NCBI RefSeq assembly: GCF_900168295.1
Contig: NZ_FVZL01000003.1
Location: forward strand, 248,001-312,000
Direction: 5' to 3'
DNA: 64,000 nucleotides
Source of the DNA: Arthrobacter sp. P2b
Lineage (GTDB): Bacteria; Actinomycetota; Actinomycetes; Actinomycetales; Micrococcaceae
The translations under genes were made by a program, and so were the position numbers. Positions 1-11,200 of this stretch are shown here, piece after piece. Every line of letters begins with the position of its first letter. The first letter of the stretch is position 1. The notes under the pieces are model-generated. The model was given only the letters and a program-made list of their open reading frames with translations, had not been told where the DNA came from and did no database searches.

Positions 1-3000
1 CCTTTAGAGCCGCAAATGCAGGGTCCCGACGTGGCCGATCTTCAAGAGGCGCTAGGGCTGCTTCTAGAGCGAGGCGCAGTTCTTGGTGATGATGAACGGG
101 CTCGCCGGGACCTCGCGACCGCCCTGCAGCGAGAGCAGGAGACGCAAACCTTCGGAGACGCCACAGGCAAGGTCGTTGCTCTTTTCCAGAAAGCGAGGCG
201 CATCGAGGCAAGCGGCGTCGTCGATGCCGCGACGGCTGGCGCCCTGAATGCTGTCCTGAGCGCCTGGGGGGTGCTCGACCAGGGAAACGGACTTACGACT
301 CACGTTGTTAGCGGTGAGGTCCGTCGGGAGGACGGCGTGCCCTTGCGGCGTGTCCGAGTCCGAGCTGTTCACGATATCGACGGTCACGCCGTTCGTCTAG
401 GGGACGATACAACGGACGGCGATGGTCGCTACACGATTCGCTACGACCTCCTCCCAGAGCTTCGTCGCCTCGAATTGCGAGTCTGGGCGATCGGTGAAGA
501 CGGCAATATGCTCGCAGGCACCGATGTCGTAAGAGGGCCGAAGCGTTTAGAGATCATCGATATCGTAGTGCCCATCGCGGCGCCTTCTTCCTCCCCACCA
601 CTTGGGGGCCGGGTCGTGTTCGAGAGTGGCCGCCCCGCAGAGAAGCTGCCTCTCGTTCTTTACCGGCGCGATTTCGGAGGCGCCGCTACCAAGGTTGCCG
701 AAACTACAACTGTTGCGGGGGGTCGTTTCGCGTTCTCGTACGATTCCGGGGGAAAGGTGCTGAGTCTCGAAGTCCGCACGGTCGATGACGCCGGCAACGA
801 GGTACCGCTCTCAAGACCTGTGAACGATCTCCTGGGAGTGGCTCGGCCAGCATTGAATCTAGCGGCACCCGATGCCCTGCAGCCGTTGGAACCGGAGTAC
901 AAGCGGCTCACTGAGGATGTAACGCCTTTGGTTGGCGACCTGCAGAAGCTCGCCAATGCAGAAGAGAATGCTCAGCGACAGGACCTCACGGTTCTGAACC
1001 GTGCCACTGGCTGGGACGCGCGCTTGCTGGCCTGCGCCGCTACGGCACAGCGGCTGGGAGCGGACGGAGACGTGGGTCTGCCAGTGGAGGCTCTCTATGG
1101 GCTCCTCCGCGCAGGCCTGCCGTCGGACAAGATGCAGCTCGCCTACGTGGCTCCCGACGTAGCTGAGGCTGCGCTCAAGACGGTTCGCGATGCCGGAATC
1201 GTATCGCTTGATGACCAGGCGGTGGCGCAGTTCAAGCAGCAGTTCACCAGTTTCGCGGACAAGGTGCGCCTGTCCGTGGCAGTGCCTGGGTCGAAGTCAA
1301 CGTACAAGGAGATGCTCAAGGCATCCGGGCTCAACGACCAAGATCAAGCCAAGTTCGCAACTGCATATCTTGACCATCGAGGCTCGCCTGGCGACCTCTG
1401 GAAGAGCGTACACCAGGCCGGTCTGAATGACGTGCAAGTCCGTAAGCTCCAGCTCCAGGGCAAAGTGTCGTTTCTCACGGGCAGCAGTGAAAAGCTCATG
1501 ACTCGTATACAGCAAGCTTTGGACAAGAGCGATCCGGCTCAGCTCGCCGAGAAGGATCTCGATCGCTCTAGCGCGTGGATCGATGAGATACACGCTGCCG
1601 CGGGGATCCCCGCCAACCGTCGCGACAACCTCCTGACCCAGGCCGAGATGCAGCAGCTCGAGGCGTTGATTCCGCCCGCGTTCGCCGCTCCTACCGTCGA
1701 AGCACGACGCAATCTTTGGGCGGAGGACATGGCTCGCAAGGTGCGTGTAGCTTACCCGACCCAAGTGGTCGCGCGTACGATCCAGCGCGACGGGAACGAT
1801 GCATTCAATCTCGGCACCGCGCGGGACAACACTGTGAAGCTCCTCAAGAGCGCCGCATCGCAGGGCTTCCGGCTGGGGCAGACACCCGTCACGTCGTTCT
1901 TCAAGACGCACCCTGGAGCGCGGGCGGGCCTGACCGATCCCGAGTTCGGCATCGTCGAGAAGCACGTCACTGCGCTCCAGCGCGTCTACCAGGTCACGCC
2001 TGACAATGAAGCGATGGCCGTTCTCTGGGCATTGGATATGACTTCGGCCTACGACGTGATGGCCTTCGCCGAATCGGAGTTCATGGAGCTCTTCGATGCC
2101 AAATATCTGGAGCTTTACAAAGTACTGCCTACGCAAGGGTTGTCTCGGCTTGTTTATCGGAAGGCGACGCAGGTAAGCAGCGTGACCTACAACCTGTTCA
2201 GCATCGCCAGGAAGCTCGACAGCGAACTGCCGGTGTTCGGCATGTCCGCACCGGCGCTGGTGCGCGAGACCGCCATGAACGAGTTGATCCGGCATTTTCC
2301 GACAATGGAGTCGCTGTTCGGCTCGATGGATTTCTGCGAATGCGAGCATTGCCGCTCCGTCCTGAGTCCTGCCGCATATCTCGTGGATCTTCTTCAATTC
2401 GTCGATGTCGAGCCGGAGGTGTGGAAGAACTTTCTGGAACGATGGAAGAGCACGCACGGTGGTCAGGACTACACGGCGAAGTACAAGAAGCCGTACGACG
2501 CGCTGATGGAACGTCGGCCCGACATCCAAAGCATCCCACTCACCTGTGAGAATACAAACACCGCGCTCCCGTATATCGATCTCGTCAATGAGATCCTCGA
2601 GTACTACGTTGCCCACGACAAGCTGGCAGCCGCCGCGGCGCACGACACCGGGGAAGCGACCACGCCAGAGCTCCTTGCTGAGCCGCAGAATATCCTTCGG
2701 GAAGCGTACGACAAGGTCCGCGATGCGCGGTATCCGCTCACGCTGCCCTTCGATCTGTGGATCGAAACGGTGCGTGCGTTCTGTGATTACTTCGACGCGC
2801 CTCTGTCGCGAGTGCTCGAGGTGCTCCGCGCGAGCGACGAACTGTTTTCGCCAGCGCAAATCTACGACCGCTCTGCTGTTTTCCTGGAATCGTTGCGGCT
2901 ATCGCCTACCGAGATCGGTCTGTTCGCGAGTCCTGATCCTCTCGCCAAGTGGTACGAGCTCTACGGATTCACGAATGAGGCTGAGGCGACTACGACAGCA

Positions 3001-6000
3001 ACCGATGCCAGCACGAAGCAGCGGATCGACCTCAACTCGGCCAAGGCCTTGTCGCGCCGGCTGGGGGTGACGTACAAGCAACTCGTCGAACTAGTGCAGA
3101 CGGCCTTCGTCAACCCGAAGCTGAATCAGCTCTCGATCCTGCAGAAGCTTGGCGTCAGCATCACTAGCGTCCGGTTCTGCCGTGACGCGCAGAACAAAGT
3201 TCTCTACGATCAGAACCAAGATCTGCTCGATCCCGCGTTGCCGCTCGGGCATCGGCTCCCCAGAGAGCGGGCCGCGCTGTCCGCTGGCGATCAGGCGCGC
3301 TTCGACGCCTTGTCGGGGGACGACTGGCAGACGATCAACGAGATCGAGGCTTTCGAGGGTCGACTTGACGAGTTCAGCAAGAAGTTCGCTCTGCCCCTCG
3401 CGCAGATTAACGCGGAGTTGCAAGGCATCCCATTTGAGCAGATATTGGTGCTGGCGGACCCGGACGCCGGTTGCGACTTCAATTCCACGATTTTGCGCTA
3501 CTCAGACGGTCAGGCGGCGGACGACATCGCCTTCCTGAAGCTCAACCTGATCGTGAGACTTTGGCGCAAGCTTGGGTGGACCATCGAGGAGACCGATTGC
3601 GCCCTTCATGCTTTCGTCCCAGCGAACGCACCCTTTCAGAAAGCCGGGCTCGGAAAGCGCCCTCTCCTTACGGCGCTGATTTACCTCGCACATCTGAAGA
3701 CGCTAGATGAGAGAATCCGCGTCGGCAAGCAGAGCCGAGTGAAGCTCGCGACCTTGTGGGGGAATCTACCCACGACCGGCAAGAAGTCGCTCTACGAACA
3801 ACTGTTCCTGAACCGCGCCGTTCTGCAGACGGACGACGTGTTCGATCATCCGCTCGGGCACTACCTGTCCCCGGCTTGGATCGCCGCGGCAGCGCAGAAG
3901 CGGCACTTCGAAGTACAACTCGAAAACGTCAAAGCGGTGGATGAGATCGATCCGGCACCTTTCGCAGGTGAGCCGAGATTAAAGATGTCCTACGACGCCC
4001 TGAACGAGGTTCAGCACCTGTCACTCCAAGGTGTGCTCACCGAAGACGAGAAGGCGGTGCTGATCGCGTTGTCGCCGAACCCCGTTCTCCCCAGGTTGCT
4101 CGATGCCGTGCAGACGAAGGGCGAGGAGTTCACGCTCATCAAGGGGCACCTATTGGCGCTACAGGGCGGGCTGGGACTCACCGCAGATGACGTGCGACGC
4201 ATTCTTGAAGATATTGGGAAGTCACTGGACACAGCTGCGCTCTCGCTCGACCACGTTTCGCTTCTCTACCGTTATGGGTTTCTCGCCAAAGGACTAAAGC
4301 TCTCGGTGGGAGAGCTGATTGCCCTTAAACAACTCTCCGGCCTTGACCCATTCAAGACCCTGCACCCCGATCCGCTGACGAAGCTGGAGGAGGACTACCC
4401 CTTCACCCAAACCCTGCGGTTCGTAGAGGTCGCTGAGAAGGTCAAGGCCACGACGTTCACGTTGGAGGATCTCGAATACCTGCTCAGGCACCGCTTCGAC
4501 GAGACCGGCAAGTACCGCCCCAACCGGGAAAGCACACTGACGCTACTCAAGAGGCTCTCTGACGGCATCCGAACTATACGTTCAGAAAATGCGCTTCCCG
4601 CTGACCCCGGCGCCTTGGGCGAGGACGTGCTGCGACAGAAACTCGGCCTCGTCCGGCCCCCCGATGTAGTTGAACGCTTCCTGGCGATGATGAACGGCAC
4701 CGCTGAGTTCACAGCCTCGAAGTCGTCAGTGGCACCCGCCGATCAGCTCAAGGCCGAGGAATTTAGTGGCGAATCTGCGTTCAAAGAGCTCGTCTACAGC
4801 GCAGCGCGGCAAGAGCAGAAGCTCACATATCGCGGCGTGCTGCTCGATCCCGACGAGAAGGCAGCGCTGCTGGACCGGCTGCCAAAACCCGTGCCGCCGA
4901 ACCCGCACGTAGCGTCTGCGGTTCTCAGCGACCTGCTGGACGACGTGCAGGAGCAGGCCCGCGCCTTCTTCGAAAAGCACCTCCAAAAGCAGGCCGCAAA
5001 CGTTCAGCCCGCGACCGGATTCCTCAATGCTGCGGATTTTCCATTGCTGTTCGCACCGGCACCAGCCGGTTCGACTGAGGCGCAGCAGCAAGACCGGGTT
5101 CGGCAACAACGCACGCGGCTTGCGAACGCCTTCTTGCCGTTCTTGCAGGAGCAGTTGATCCGACAGCTCGTGGTTCAGACGCTGACCGCGCACACGGCAG
5201 CCGATCCGGTGCTAGCCGAATCGCTGCTGACAGACGTGCGCCTTCTCGGTCTGATTCCCTCGGGAGGCGGCACTACCCAGTCCCTACTCGCTGCTCTGGC
5301 TGCGTCCGGCGACCGCGGTTTAAGCGCGGACTTCTTCGCCTCGACCGACGGGACCGGAGCAGTCCTCGCTTCGCTAGTCTTTGCAGACGCCGATACCGGG
5401 CTAAGGGATATGAACAACACTTTGATTCGCCCCCAGGCGGCAAGGAGCGCGACATTCGACGGCTACCTTGAAGTGCCTGCCGCTGGTGCATACCGCTTCT
5501 TCGTAGCGCTTGACAAACAGAACGCAGCGGCCGAGGTCCATTTCGAGCAACTACCCGGGGGCCTATTCTGGAGCGGCGAGGCCCCCGCAGATCATACGGT
5601 CTTGGGTGACAAGCCAAATGAGTACATCGATCTCAAGCCAGGCGTCCTATACCGATTCAGCGTCAAGCTGCGGAATCTGGGAGGCGGCGACGCGCGGATT
5701 CTCGCGCAGGGGGAAGCTAACCCGAAGGACAGGCTGTCCCAGCTTGTGCTCTACCCGCTCACTACGCTCAGCGGGGCGGAGCGCGCGGTGACGTTGCTTA
5801 CGAAGGGCGTGGCTCTCGCGCAGCGCCTTAATCTGAGTGATCGTGAACTGCGCTACCTGCTGACCCACGCCAGTGACTTCGGCGAATTGGACCTCAAGAT
5901 GCTGCCCACTGGCGTGGAAGATGACTCTCTGGCTGGGGCTACTGTCCTCTTCGCGCAGTTCGTTCGGCTGCACGACTACGTGAGGGTCAGGAGTGCGATA

Positions 6001-8259
6001 GCCGAAGGAACAGATGACCTTATTGGCGTGTTCGAGACTAATCAGGCCATCGGCATCAACAAGGACAAGGTTTACTCGGCGATCGCAAAGCTCACCCGCC
6101 GGGATGAAGGCACCGTCAAGGCCACTGCGAAGGCCATTGCCACCGCTCCCGCTTTCTCCAGCGATGCCCCCCTCAGCCGCTTGTGGGACGCTCTCGAGGT
6201 GATCGAGCGGTTCGGCGTCCCGGTGGCGTCAGTGGCTAGCTGGACGCGGATTGTCGGTGCTGGGGCGAGCCCTACGCAGCGCTTTACGATCGCGCGGGAC
6301 CTGAAGGAAGCCGTCAAAGCGCGCTTCGAGCCCGGGACGTGGCAGCGCGTGGCACAGCCGATCTTCGACAAGCTTCGCCAACGCCAACGTGACGCCCTGG
6401 TAAACCACGTGAAGCATCAGCACGGCTTTGCCCGCGTGGAGCAGCTCTACGAGTACTTCCTCATCGACCCCGGCATGGAGCCGGTTGTGCAGACATCGCG
6501 AATCCGGTTGGCGATCGGATCCGTGCAACTGTTCATCCAGCGGTGTTTGCTCAACCTCGAACCAAACGTCCCGCCGGCTGCGATTATCAATGCAGGGCAA
6601 TGGGAGTGGATGAAGCGCTACCGAGTCTGGGAAGCGAACCGAAAAATTTTCTTGTTCCCCGAAAATTGGCTGGAGCCCGAGTTCCGCGACGACAAGTCTC
6701 ACCTGTTCACCGAACTGGAAGGCGCGCTGCTCCAAGGCGACGTCTCCAACGACCTCGTCGAGGACGCGTTCCTCACATACCTGAGAAAGCTCGAGGAGCT
6801 CGCTCGGCTGGACATCGTGGCCATGCACTTCGAGGACAAAACGGACCCGGCGAAGAACACGCTGCACGTCATCGGCCGAACACACGCCGAACCGCACAAA
6901 TACTTCTACCGCCGCTATGTACACCGTATCTGGACAGCTTGGGAGCCGATCACCGCGGATGTTGAAGGGGACCATCTCGCTCCTATAGTGTGGCGCGACC
7001 GTCTATACATCTTCTGGGTGACATTCCTCGAAAAGCCGAAGCAGACCGGCGGCGAAGCGAGAACTATCAAAGTTGAGGACCCAGTGAGCGTTGCGGCTGC
7101 GGAGTCCGAACTTGAAGCCCAATTACACTGGAGCGAATACCTTCAGGGCGAATGGACCACGCGGGAGTCTGGGCCCCTGAACCCGCCGGATATGCAGAGG
7201 CTCAAGGCCAGGTCGACGGACCCGAGGACGGTGTTCGTCCACGTCTCAAAGGAGCCCTACGAGAACGGCGAAGAGCGCGGCGTATACGTGCATCTGAGCG
7301 GGCCTTTCAACCAAGCCTTCTATCTCGCCGGCCGGAACAGCATTCCTGTGAAGGCCACGTTCAGTTCAGCCCCAGCAAATCCGTATAGCGCGAGCACCGT
7401 GAATGCCACCCAATACGCCGGAAGCGGGCGGCTCAAGGTCACCTTCAACAGGCGGATCACAACGGGCCAATCAGGTTCAAGCCCCAGCCCCGAAACGCCA
7501 AGCATCCTCGACCAGAACGCTGGCTCGTACACGATCCTGCCGTGCAACAACAACATCACCTTCGGCGCCCCCGACGTCGGCTCCATCGCTGCCAGCGACC
7601 CGGCGGCGGTCAAAGCCTCGATCGAGAGCGGGCTCGCTGAAATTGCATCGCTGAGCAAGCCGCTTTTCTACCAAGACAACAGGCACACGCTCTTCGTCGA
7701 GCCGAATGTAATCGAACGGACGATTGAGGAGTGGCAGGAGTGGATCACTCGGTCGCCTCAACCAGAACGGGGATGGACCGACTCCCAATGGTGGAAGGAG
7801 ATACCGGTCAAGGCGGAGATTCCCAGGAAGTTGCCGGCCGGACCAGGCAACCCGCCCTGGTTTGATCGCATCGATCCCGCATCGCTCGTGAAAGTGAGAA
7901 CTGGCGAAGACTGGCTGGTCAACCCCGCAACGGTCCTCATGTTCGGCGGAGAGCTGGTCGGACCAGGAGGCCGGGTGGACGCGACAATTCTATCGGCCGC
8001 CGACGTCGGAACTGCCCTCGCCGATGGCGGCTTGACGGTCGATGTCCATCCGGGAAGCAGCATCGGCTCGGGATCCACCTCCGTCCTACTCAGCACCGGC
8101 AGCGTCGAGCAGGCTGGTCTGAAGCAGGTTCAGGGCGGGCTAAACGTCATCGGCGGTTCAGGCCTGAACTCGACCCTCGTACAGAACGTCGACGCACTCG
8201 CCCGTTCCGGCTTCGCCGGGAACCCGAACACTATCGGTGCTGGCCCCATCGGCCGCTGA
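1..8259 (+). CDS. Tc toxin subunit A, N-terminal half (split TcA), 5' end beyond window
   Basis: This is the N-terminal part of an insecticidal/ABC toxin A subunit, the receptor-binding and pore-forming component of Tc toxins. The frame is open from base 1; the first Met (base 16) sits inside a peptidoglycan-binding-like motif (GPDVADLQ), so the true start is probably upstream. Counting from that Met: PG-binding-like fold about 1-90, two transthyretin/carboxypeptidase-regulatory-like beta domains about 95-290, helical VRP1-type region with the family hallmark FCECEHCRS...SPAAYLVDLL at 773-795, a PA14-like beta domain about 1770-1895, and a neuraminidase-like/ABC-toxin region about 2140-2560. 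The tail after 2600 is Gly/Ser-rich. The next gene starts 18 bp downstream and continues the TcA architecture. Family assignment is firm; target and function in this host are unknown. Confidence 0.9.
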   Translation, partial: PLEPQMQGPDVADLQEALGLLLERGAVLGDDERARRDLATALQREQETQTFGDATGKVVALFQKARRIEASGVVDAATAGALNAVLSAWGVLDQGNGLTTHVVSGEVRREDGVPLRRVRVRAVHDIDGHAVRLGDDTTDGDGRYTIRYDLLPELRRLELRVWAIGEDGNMLAGTDVVRGPKRLEIIDIVVPIAAPSSSPPLGGRVVFESGRPAEKLPLVLYRRDFGGAATKVAETTTVAGGRFAFSYDSGGKVLSLEVRTVDDAGNEVPLSRPVNDLLGVARPALNLAAPDALQPLEPEYKRLTEDVTPLVGDLQKLANAEENAQRQDLTVLNRATGWDARLLACAATAQRLGADGDVGLPVEALYGLLRAGLPSDKMQLAYVAPDVAEAALKTVRDAGIVSLDDQAVAQFKQQFTSFADKVRLSVAVPGSKSTYKEMLKASGLNDQDQAKFATAYLDHRGSPGDLWKSVHQAGLNDVQVRKLQLQGKVSFLTGSSEKLMTRIQQALDKSDPAQLAEKDLDRSSAWIDEIHAAAGIPANRRDNLLTQAEMQQLEALIPPAFAAPTVEARRNLWAEDMARKVRVAYPTQVVARTIQRDGNDAFNLGTARDNTVKLLKSAASQGFRLGQTPVTSFFKTHPGARAGLTDPEFGIVEKHVTALQRVYQVTPDNEAMAVLWALDMTSAYDVMAFAESEFMELFDAKYLELYKVLPTQGLSRLVYRKATQVSSVTYNLFSIARKLDSELPVFGMSAPALVRETAMNELIRHFPTMESLFGSMDFCECEHCRSVLSPAAYLVDLLQFVDVEPEVWKNFLERWKSTHGGQDYTAKYKKPYDALMERRPDIQSIPLTCENTNTALPYIDLVNEILEYYVAHDKLAAAAAHDTGEATTPELLAEPQNILREAYDKVRDARYPLTLPFDLWIETVRAFCDYFDAPLSRVLEVLRASDELFSPAQIYDRSAVFLESLRLSPTEIGLFASPDPLAKWYELYGFTNEAEATTTATDASTKQRIDLNSAKALSRRLGVTYKQLVELVQTAFVNPKLNQLSILQKLGVSITSVRFCRDAQNKVLYDQNQDLLDPALPLGHRLPRERAALSAGDQARFDALSGDDWQTINEIEAFEGRLDEFSKKFALPLAQINAELQGIPFEQILVLADPDAGCDFNSTILRYSDGQAADDIAFLKLNLIVRLWRKLGWTIEETDCALHAFVPANAPFQKAGLGKRPLLTALIYLAHLKTLDERIRVGKQSRVKLATLWGNLPTTGKKSLYEQLFLNRAVLQTDDVFDHPLGHYLSPAWIAAAAQKRHFEVQLENVKAVDEIDPAPFAGEPRLKMSYDALNEVQHLSLQGVLTEDEKAVLIALSPNPVLPRLLDAVQTKGEEFTLIKGHLLALQGGLGLTADDVRRILEDIGKSLDTAALSLDHVSLLYRYGFLAKGLKLSVGELIALKQLSGLDPFKTLHPDPLTKLEEDYPFTQTLRFVEVAEKVKATTFTLEDLEYLLRHRFDETGKYRPNRESTLTLLKRLSDGIRTIRSENALPADPGALGEDVLRQKLGLVRPPDVVERFLAMMNGTAEFTASKSSVAPADQLKAEEFSGESAFKELVYSAARQEQKLTYRGVLLDPDEKAALLDRLPKPVPPNPHVASAVLSDLLDDVQEQARAFFEKHLQKQAANVQPATGFLNAADFPLLFAPAPAGSTEAQQQDRVRQQRTRLANAFLPFLQEQLIRQLVVQTLTAHTAADPVLAESLLTDVRLLGLIPSGGGTTQSLLAALAASGDRGLSADFFASTDGTGAVLASLVFADADTGLRDMNNTLIRPQAARSATFDGYLEVPAAGAYRFFVALDKQNAAAEVHFEQLPGGLFWSGEAPADHTVLGDKPNEYIDLKPGVLYRFSVKLRNLGGGDARILAQGEANPKDRLSQLVLYPLTTLSGAERAVTLLTKGVALAQRLNLSDRELRYLLTHASDFGELDLKMLPTGVEDDSLAGATVLFAQFVRLHDYVRVRSAIAEGTDDLIGVFETNQAIGINKDKVYSAIAKLTRRDEGTVKATAKAIATAPAFSSDAPLSRLWDALEVIERFGVPVASVASWTRIVGAGASPTQRFTIARDLKEAVKARFEPGTWQRVAQPIFDKLRQRQRDALVNHVKHQHGFARVEQLYEYFLIDPGMEPVVQTSRIRLAIGSVQLFIQRCLLNLEPNVPPAAIINAGQWEWMKRYRVWEANRKIFLFPENWLEPEFRDDKSHLFTELEGALLQGDVSNDLVEDAFLTYLRKLEELARLDIVAMHFEDKTDPAKNTLHVIGRTHAEPHKYFYRRYVHRIWTAWEPITADVEGDHLAPIVWRDRLYIFWVTFLEKPKQTGGEARTIKVEDPVSVAAAESELEAQLHWSEYLQGEWTTRESGPLNPPDMQRLKARSTDPRTVFVHVSKEPYENGEERGVYVHLSGPFNQAFYLAGRNSIPVKATFSSAPANPYSASTVNATQYAGSGRLKVTFNRRITTGQSGSSPSPETPSILDQNAGSYTILPCNNNITFGAPDVGSIAASDPAAVKASIESGLAEIASLSKPLFYQDNRHTLFVEPNVIERTIEEWQEWITRSPQPERGWTDSQWWKEIPVKAEIPRKLPAGPGNPPWFDRIDPASLVKVRTGEDWLVNPATVLMFGGELVGPGGRVDATILSAADVGTALADGGLTVDVHPGSSIGSGSTSVLLSTGSVEQAGLKQVQGGLNVIGGSGLNSTLVQNVDALARSGFAGNPNTIGAGPIGR

Positions 8260-8277
8260 ACTGCTGGAGATACAGCC

Positions 8278-11200
8278 ATGAAACTCACGACCACCGCCCA
8301 GATCCAGAAGTTTCACGGATACCTCGACATCGAGACCGTGTTTATCCCCCGACGCCCCACCAACACGGAGGAGACGAAGTACTTCGTAATCCAGGAGCGC
8401 GAGGTGAACTATCGCTTCTACCCACATTTCCACCCCTACGTCGGGCAGCTCGCCCAAAGGCTGCTTGGCAAGGGTACTCCCGGTCTTCAGGCGGCGGACA
8501 CAGAGTACGTGGCCGGCAGCGTGTCTCTCCCGGGCAGCGTCGAAATTGCGCTGGCGAAGAGCACCACCATCACTGTAGCGGCTGGCTCCGGCATCTCTCT
8601 GCGCGCCGATGTTGAGGTCCAAACTGCTGGAGGACTTGTCACACTTTCCGCCGACATGCAACTTGAGCTTGCTGATGTCGCGTCCGTGGCCCTGCCCGAC
8701 GGATCGACAGCGACGCTCGTCGACGGGATGAGCGCGACACCGCTCCCGGGCTCATCCTTCACAGTGTCGCAGGACGAGGCAGCCGTGCTCCTCGGTGACG
8801 CGCAGATAAATCTGCACTTAGCCACGAAAATCGAGCTTCATGACGGGAGCTCAGCGACGCTTCCCGCCGGCACCTCCGTCGTCCTGTCCAACGCTGCGCA
8901 GCTCATCATTGCAAATGGGACACCGGCCACCCTCGTCAGGAGCAGGCCACTGCCGGTTCTCTACACCGGCATCTTCTCGCCGACGAGCTACAACCCCTCA
9001 GCGCTCGTCACGCAGCCCTACCCTGTCAAGGACCTGGACTTTACTTCGAGCGGCGCCTATTCGCTCTACAACTGGGAGCTTTTCTTTCACGTCCCGCTTA
9101 CTATTGCCATCCATTTGAGCAAGAACCAGCGATTCGCAGAGGCGCAACATTGGTTTCACTTCCTATTCGACCCCACCGACGATAGCGACGGTCCCACACC
9201 CGAACGCTTCTGGAAGGTTCGGCCCTTCCAACATACGGACGTGAAGCAGATCGAGGATATCCTTGTGAACCTCGCGACCGGCGGCGACGAGGCGCTTCGA
9301 AACGAGACCATACAAAGCATCGATGCCTGGAAGGACACCCCCTTCCGACCCCACGTCATCGCGAGGTACCGCCAGCAGGCGTACATGTACAAGACCGTAA
9401 TGGCGTACCTAGACAACCTGATCGCCTGGGGCGACTCATTGTTCCGTCAGGACACAGGTGAGGCCATCGATGAGGCGCTGATGCTTTACGTGCTTGCTGC
9501 CAACATCCTCGGACCCCGTCCCGAGGCGGTCCCGAAAAAGGGTGCTGTCCGTCCTCAGACGTACGCGAATCTGAGAAGCGATCTCCAGCAATTCGGGACG
9601 GTCATGCGGGACGTCGAAGCGGATGTACCATTCGACCTACTGCCGTTCCCGGGAGAGCCCTCCGCGCAGAGCCATCGTTTGGCCACAGTGCGCAGCTTGG
9701 GCAAGGCTCTGTACTTCGGAGTTCCACGCAACGACAAGCTACTCGGGTACTGGGACACAGTCGCCGACCGCCTCTTCAAGATTCGCAACAGTCTCAACAT
9801 CCAAGGCATTTTCCGGCAACTGGCGCTCTTCGAGCCGCCCATTGACCCGGCGATGCTGGCACGAGCCGCTGCTGCGGGCTTGGACGTAGGAGCAATTGTC
9901 ACCGGACTTAATCAGCCGCTGCCGCTCGTGCGCTTCCAAGTCCTCGTGCAAAAGGCCGGTGAAATCGTCCAGGAGGTCAAGTCACTCGGTAACAATTTAC
10001 TGTCCGCTATGGAGAAAGAGGATGGCGAGGCGCTCGCCATCCTCCGGTCCAAGCATGAACGCTTGATCATGGAAATGGCTGAGCACGTGAAGTACGCGCA
10101 GCTCCAGGAGGCAATCAAGTCCAAGGAGGGACTGCTCAAATCGCTCGCGCTCGCGGTACAGCGATATACCTACTTCGAACGGCAGCTGGGGAAGACAACC
10201 GACGACATCGAGAAGGCGATTCAGGCGCCCGGAGACTTGGACGCGGAGACTCTCGAGAAGATGAAGTTCGCGATGACGGAACCCGAGATATCCCTGCGTG
10301 ATATCGAGATCGATATCGCCCGGGATCTCGATGACTCCGGGGGCAGGATCGTCAGCAGCCATGAGCGTACTGAAATTGCAAAGCTGGCAGAAGCCCGAGA
10401 CTTGAACGAAGGGGCTTCCAGCAAGGAGAGGATCGGCGCAGGGCTAAGCTTGTTGCCTGAACTCGGTGTCGCGTTTGAGTTCTGGGGAATTGGCGGGAAC
10501 TTGAGTTTCGGAGGCTCTGCATTGTCGCGGGCGATGTCGTTCTGGGCCGGCTTTGCTCGAGCTAACGCCGAGCAACGGACTTACGAGTCGGGCACCACTG
10601 CTCGCGTTGGAACATACAGTCGTCGCGAACAAGACTGGGCGTTCCAGAGCAACTTGGCAGCCGGAGAAATCACCCAAGTCTTCAAGCAACTCCGGGCTGC
10701 TCAGCTTCGTGAGGCGATTGCGGAACAGGAGTTGAAGAGCCACCGGAAGCAGATGGACCACGCGGCGGAGATTGAACTTTTCCTGAACGAGGAAGGAACG
10801 CAGAAACCCGGCAAAAAGACGAACAAAGCGCTCTACACATGGATGAAGCGGGAGGTGAAAAGCCTATACGCCCAGTGCTTTCAGTTTGCGTTTGACGTGT
10901 CCAAACGAGCCGAGCGCGCGCTGCAGCATGAGCTCGGCAACAGGGAGCTGACGTACCTCCAGTTCGGTTACCTCGCCGGGAAGGAAGGCCTCCTCGCGGG
11001 GGAGAAGCTCTACCTTGACGTTAAGCGGATGGAGGTTGCATACCAAGAGCTGAACCAGCGCGAATACGAGATGACCAAGCACGTGAGCCTGCTGCAGGTG
11101 GCTCCGTTCGCGCTGCTCAGTCTGCGGCGGACTGGGCGCTGCACAGTAACACTTCCTGAATCCCTCTTCGACATGGACGGCCCGGGGCATTACTTCCGCC

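Noticed and set aside
1297..2859. Minus-strand open frame of 520 codons inside the Tc toxin gene
   Set aside because: Antisense shadow of a GC-rich gene; no domain, SD or plausible composition, and the plus strand carries a clear TcA region.
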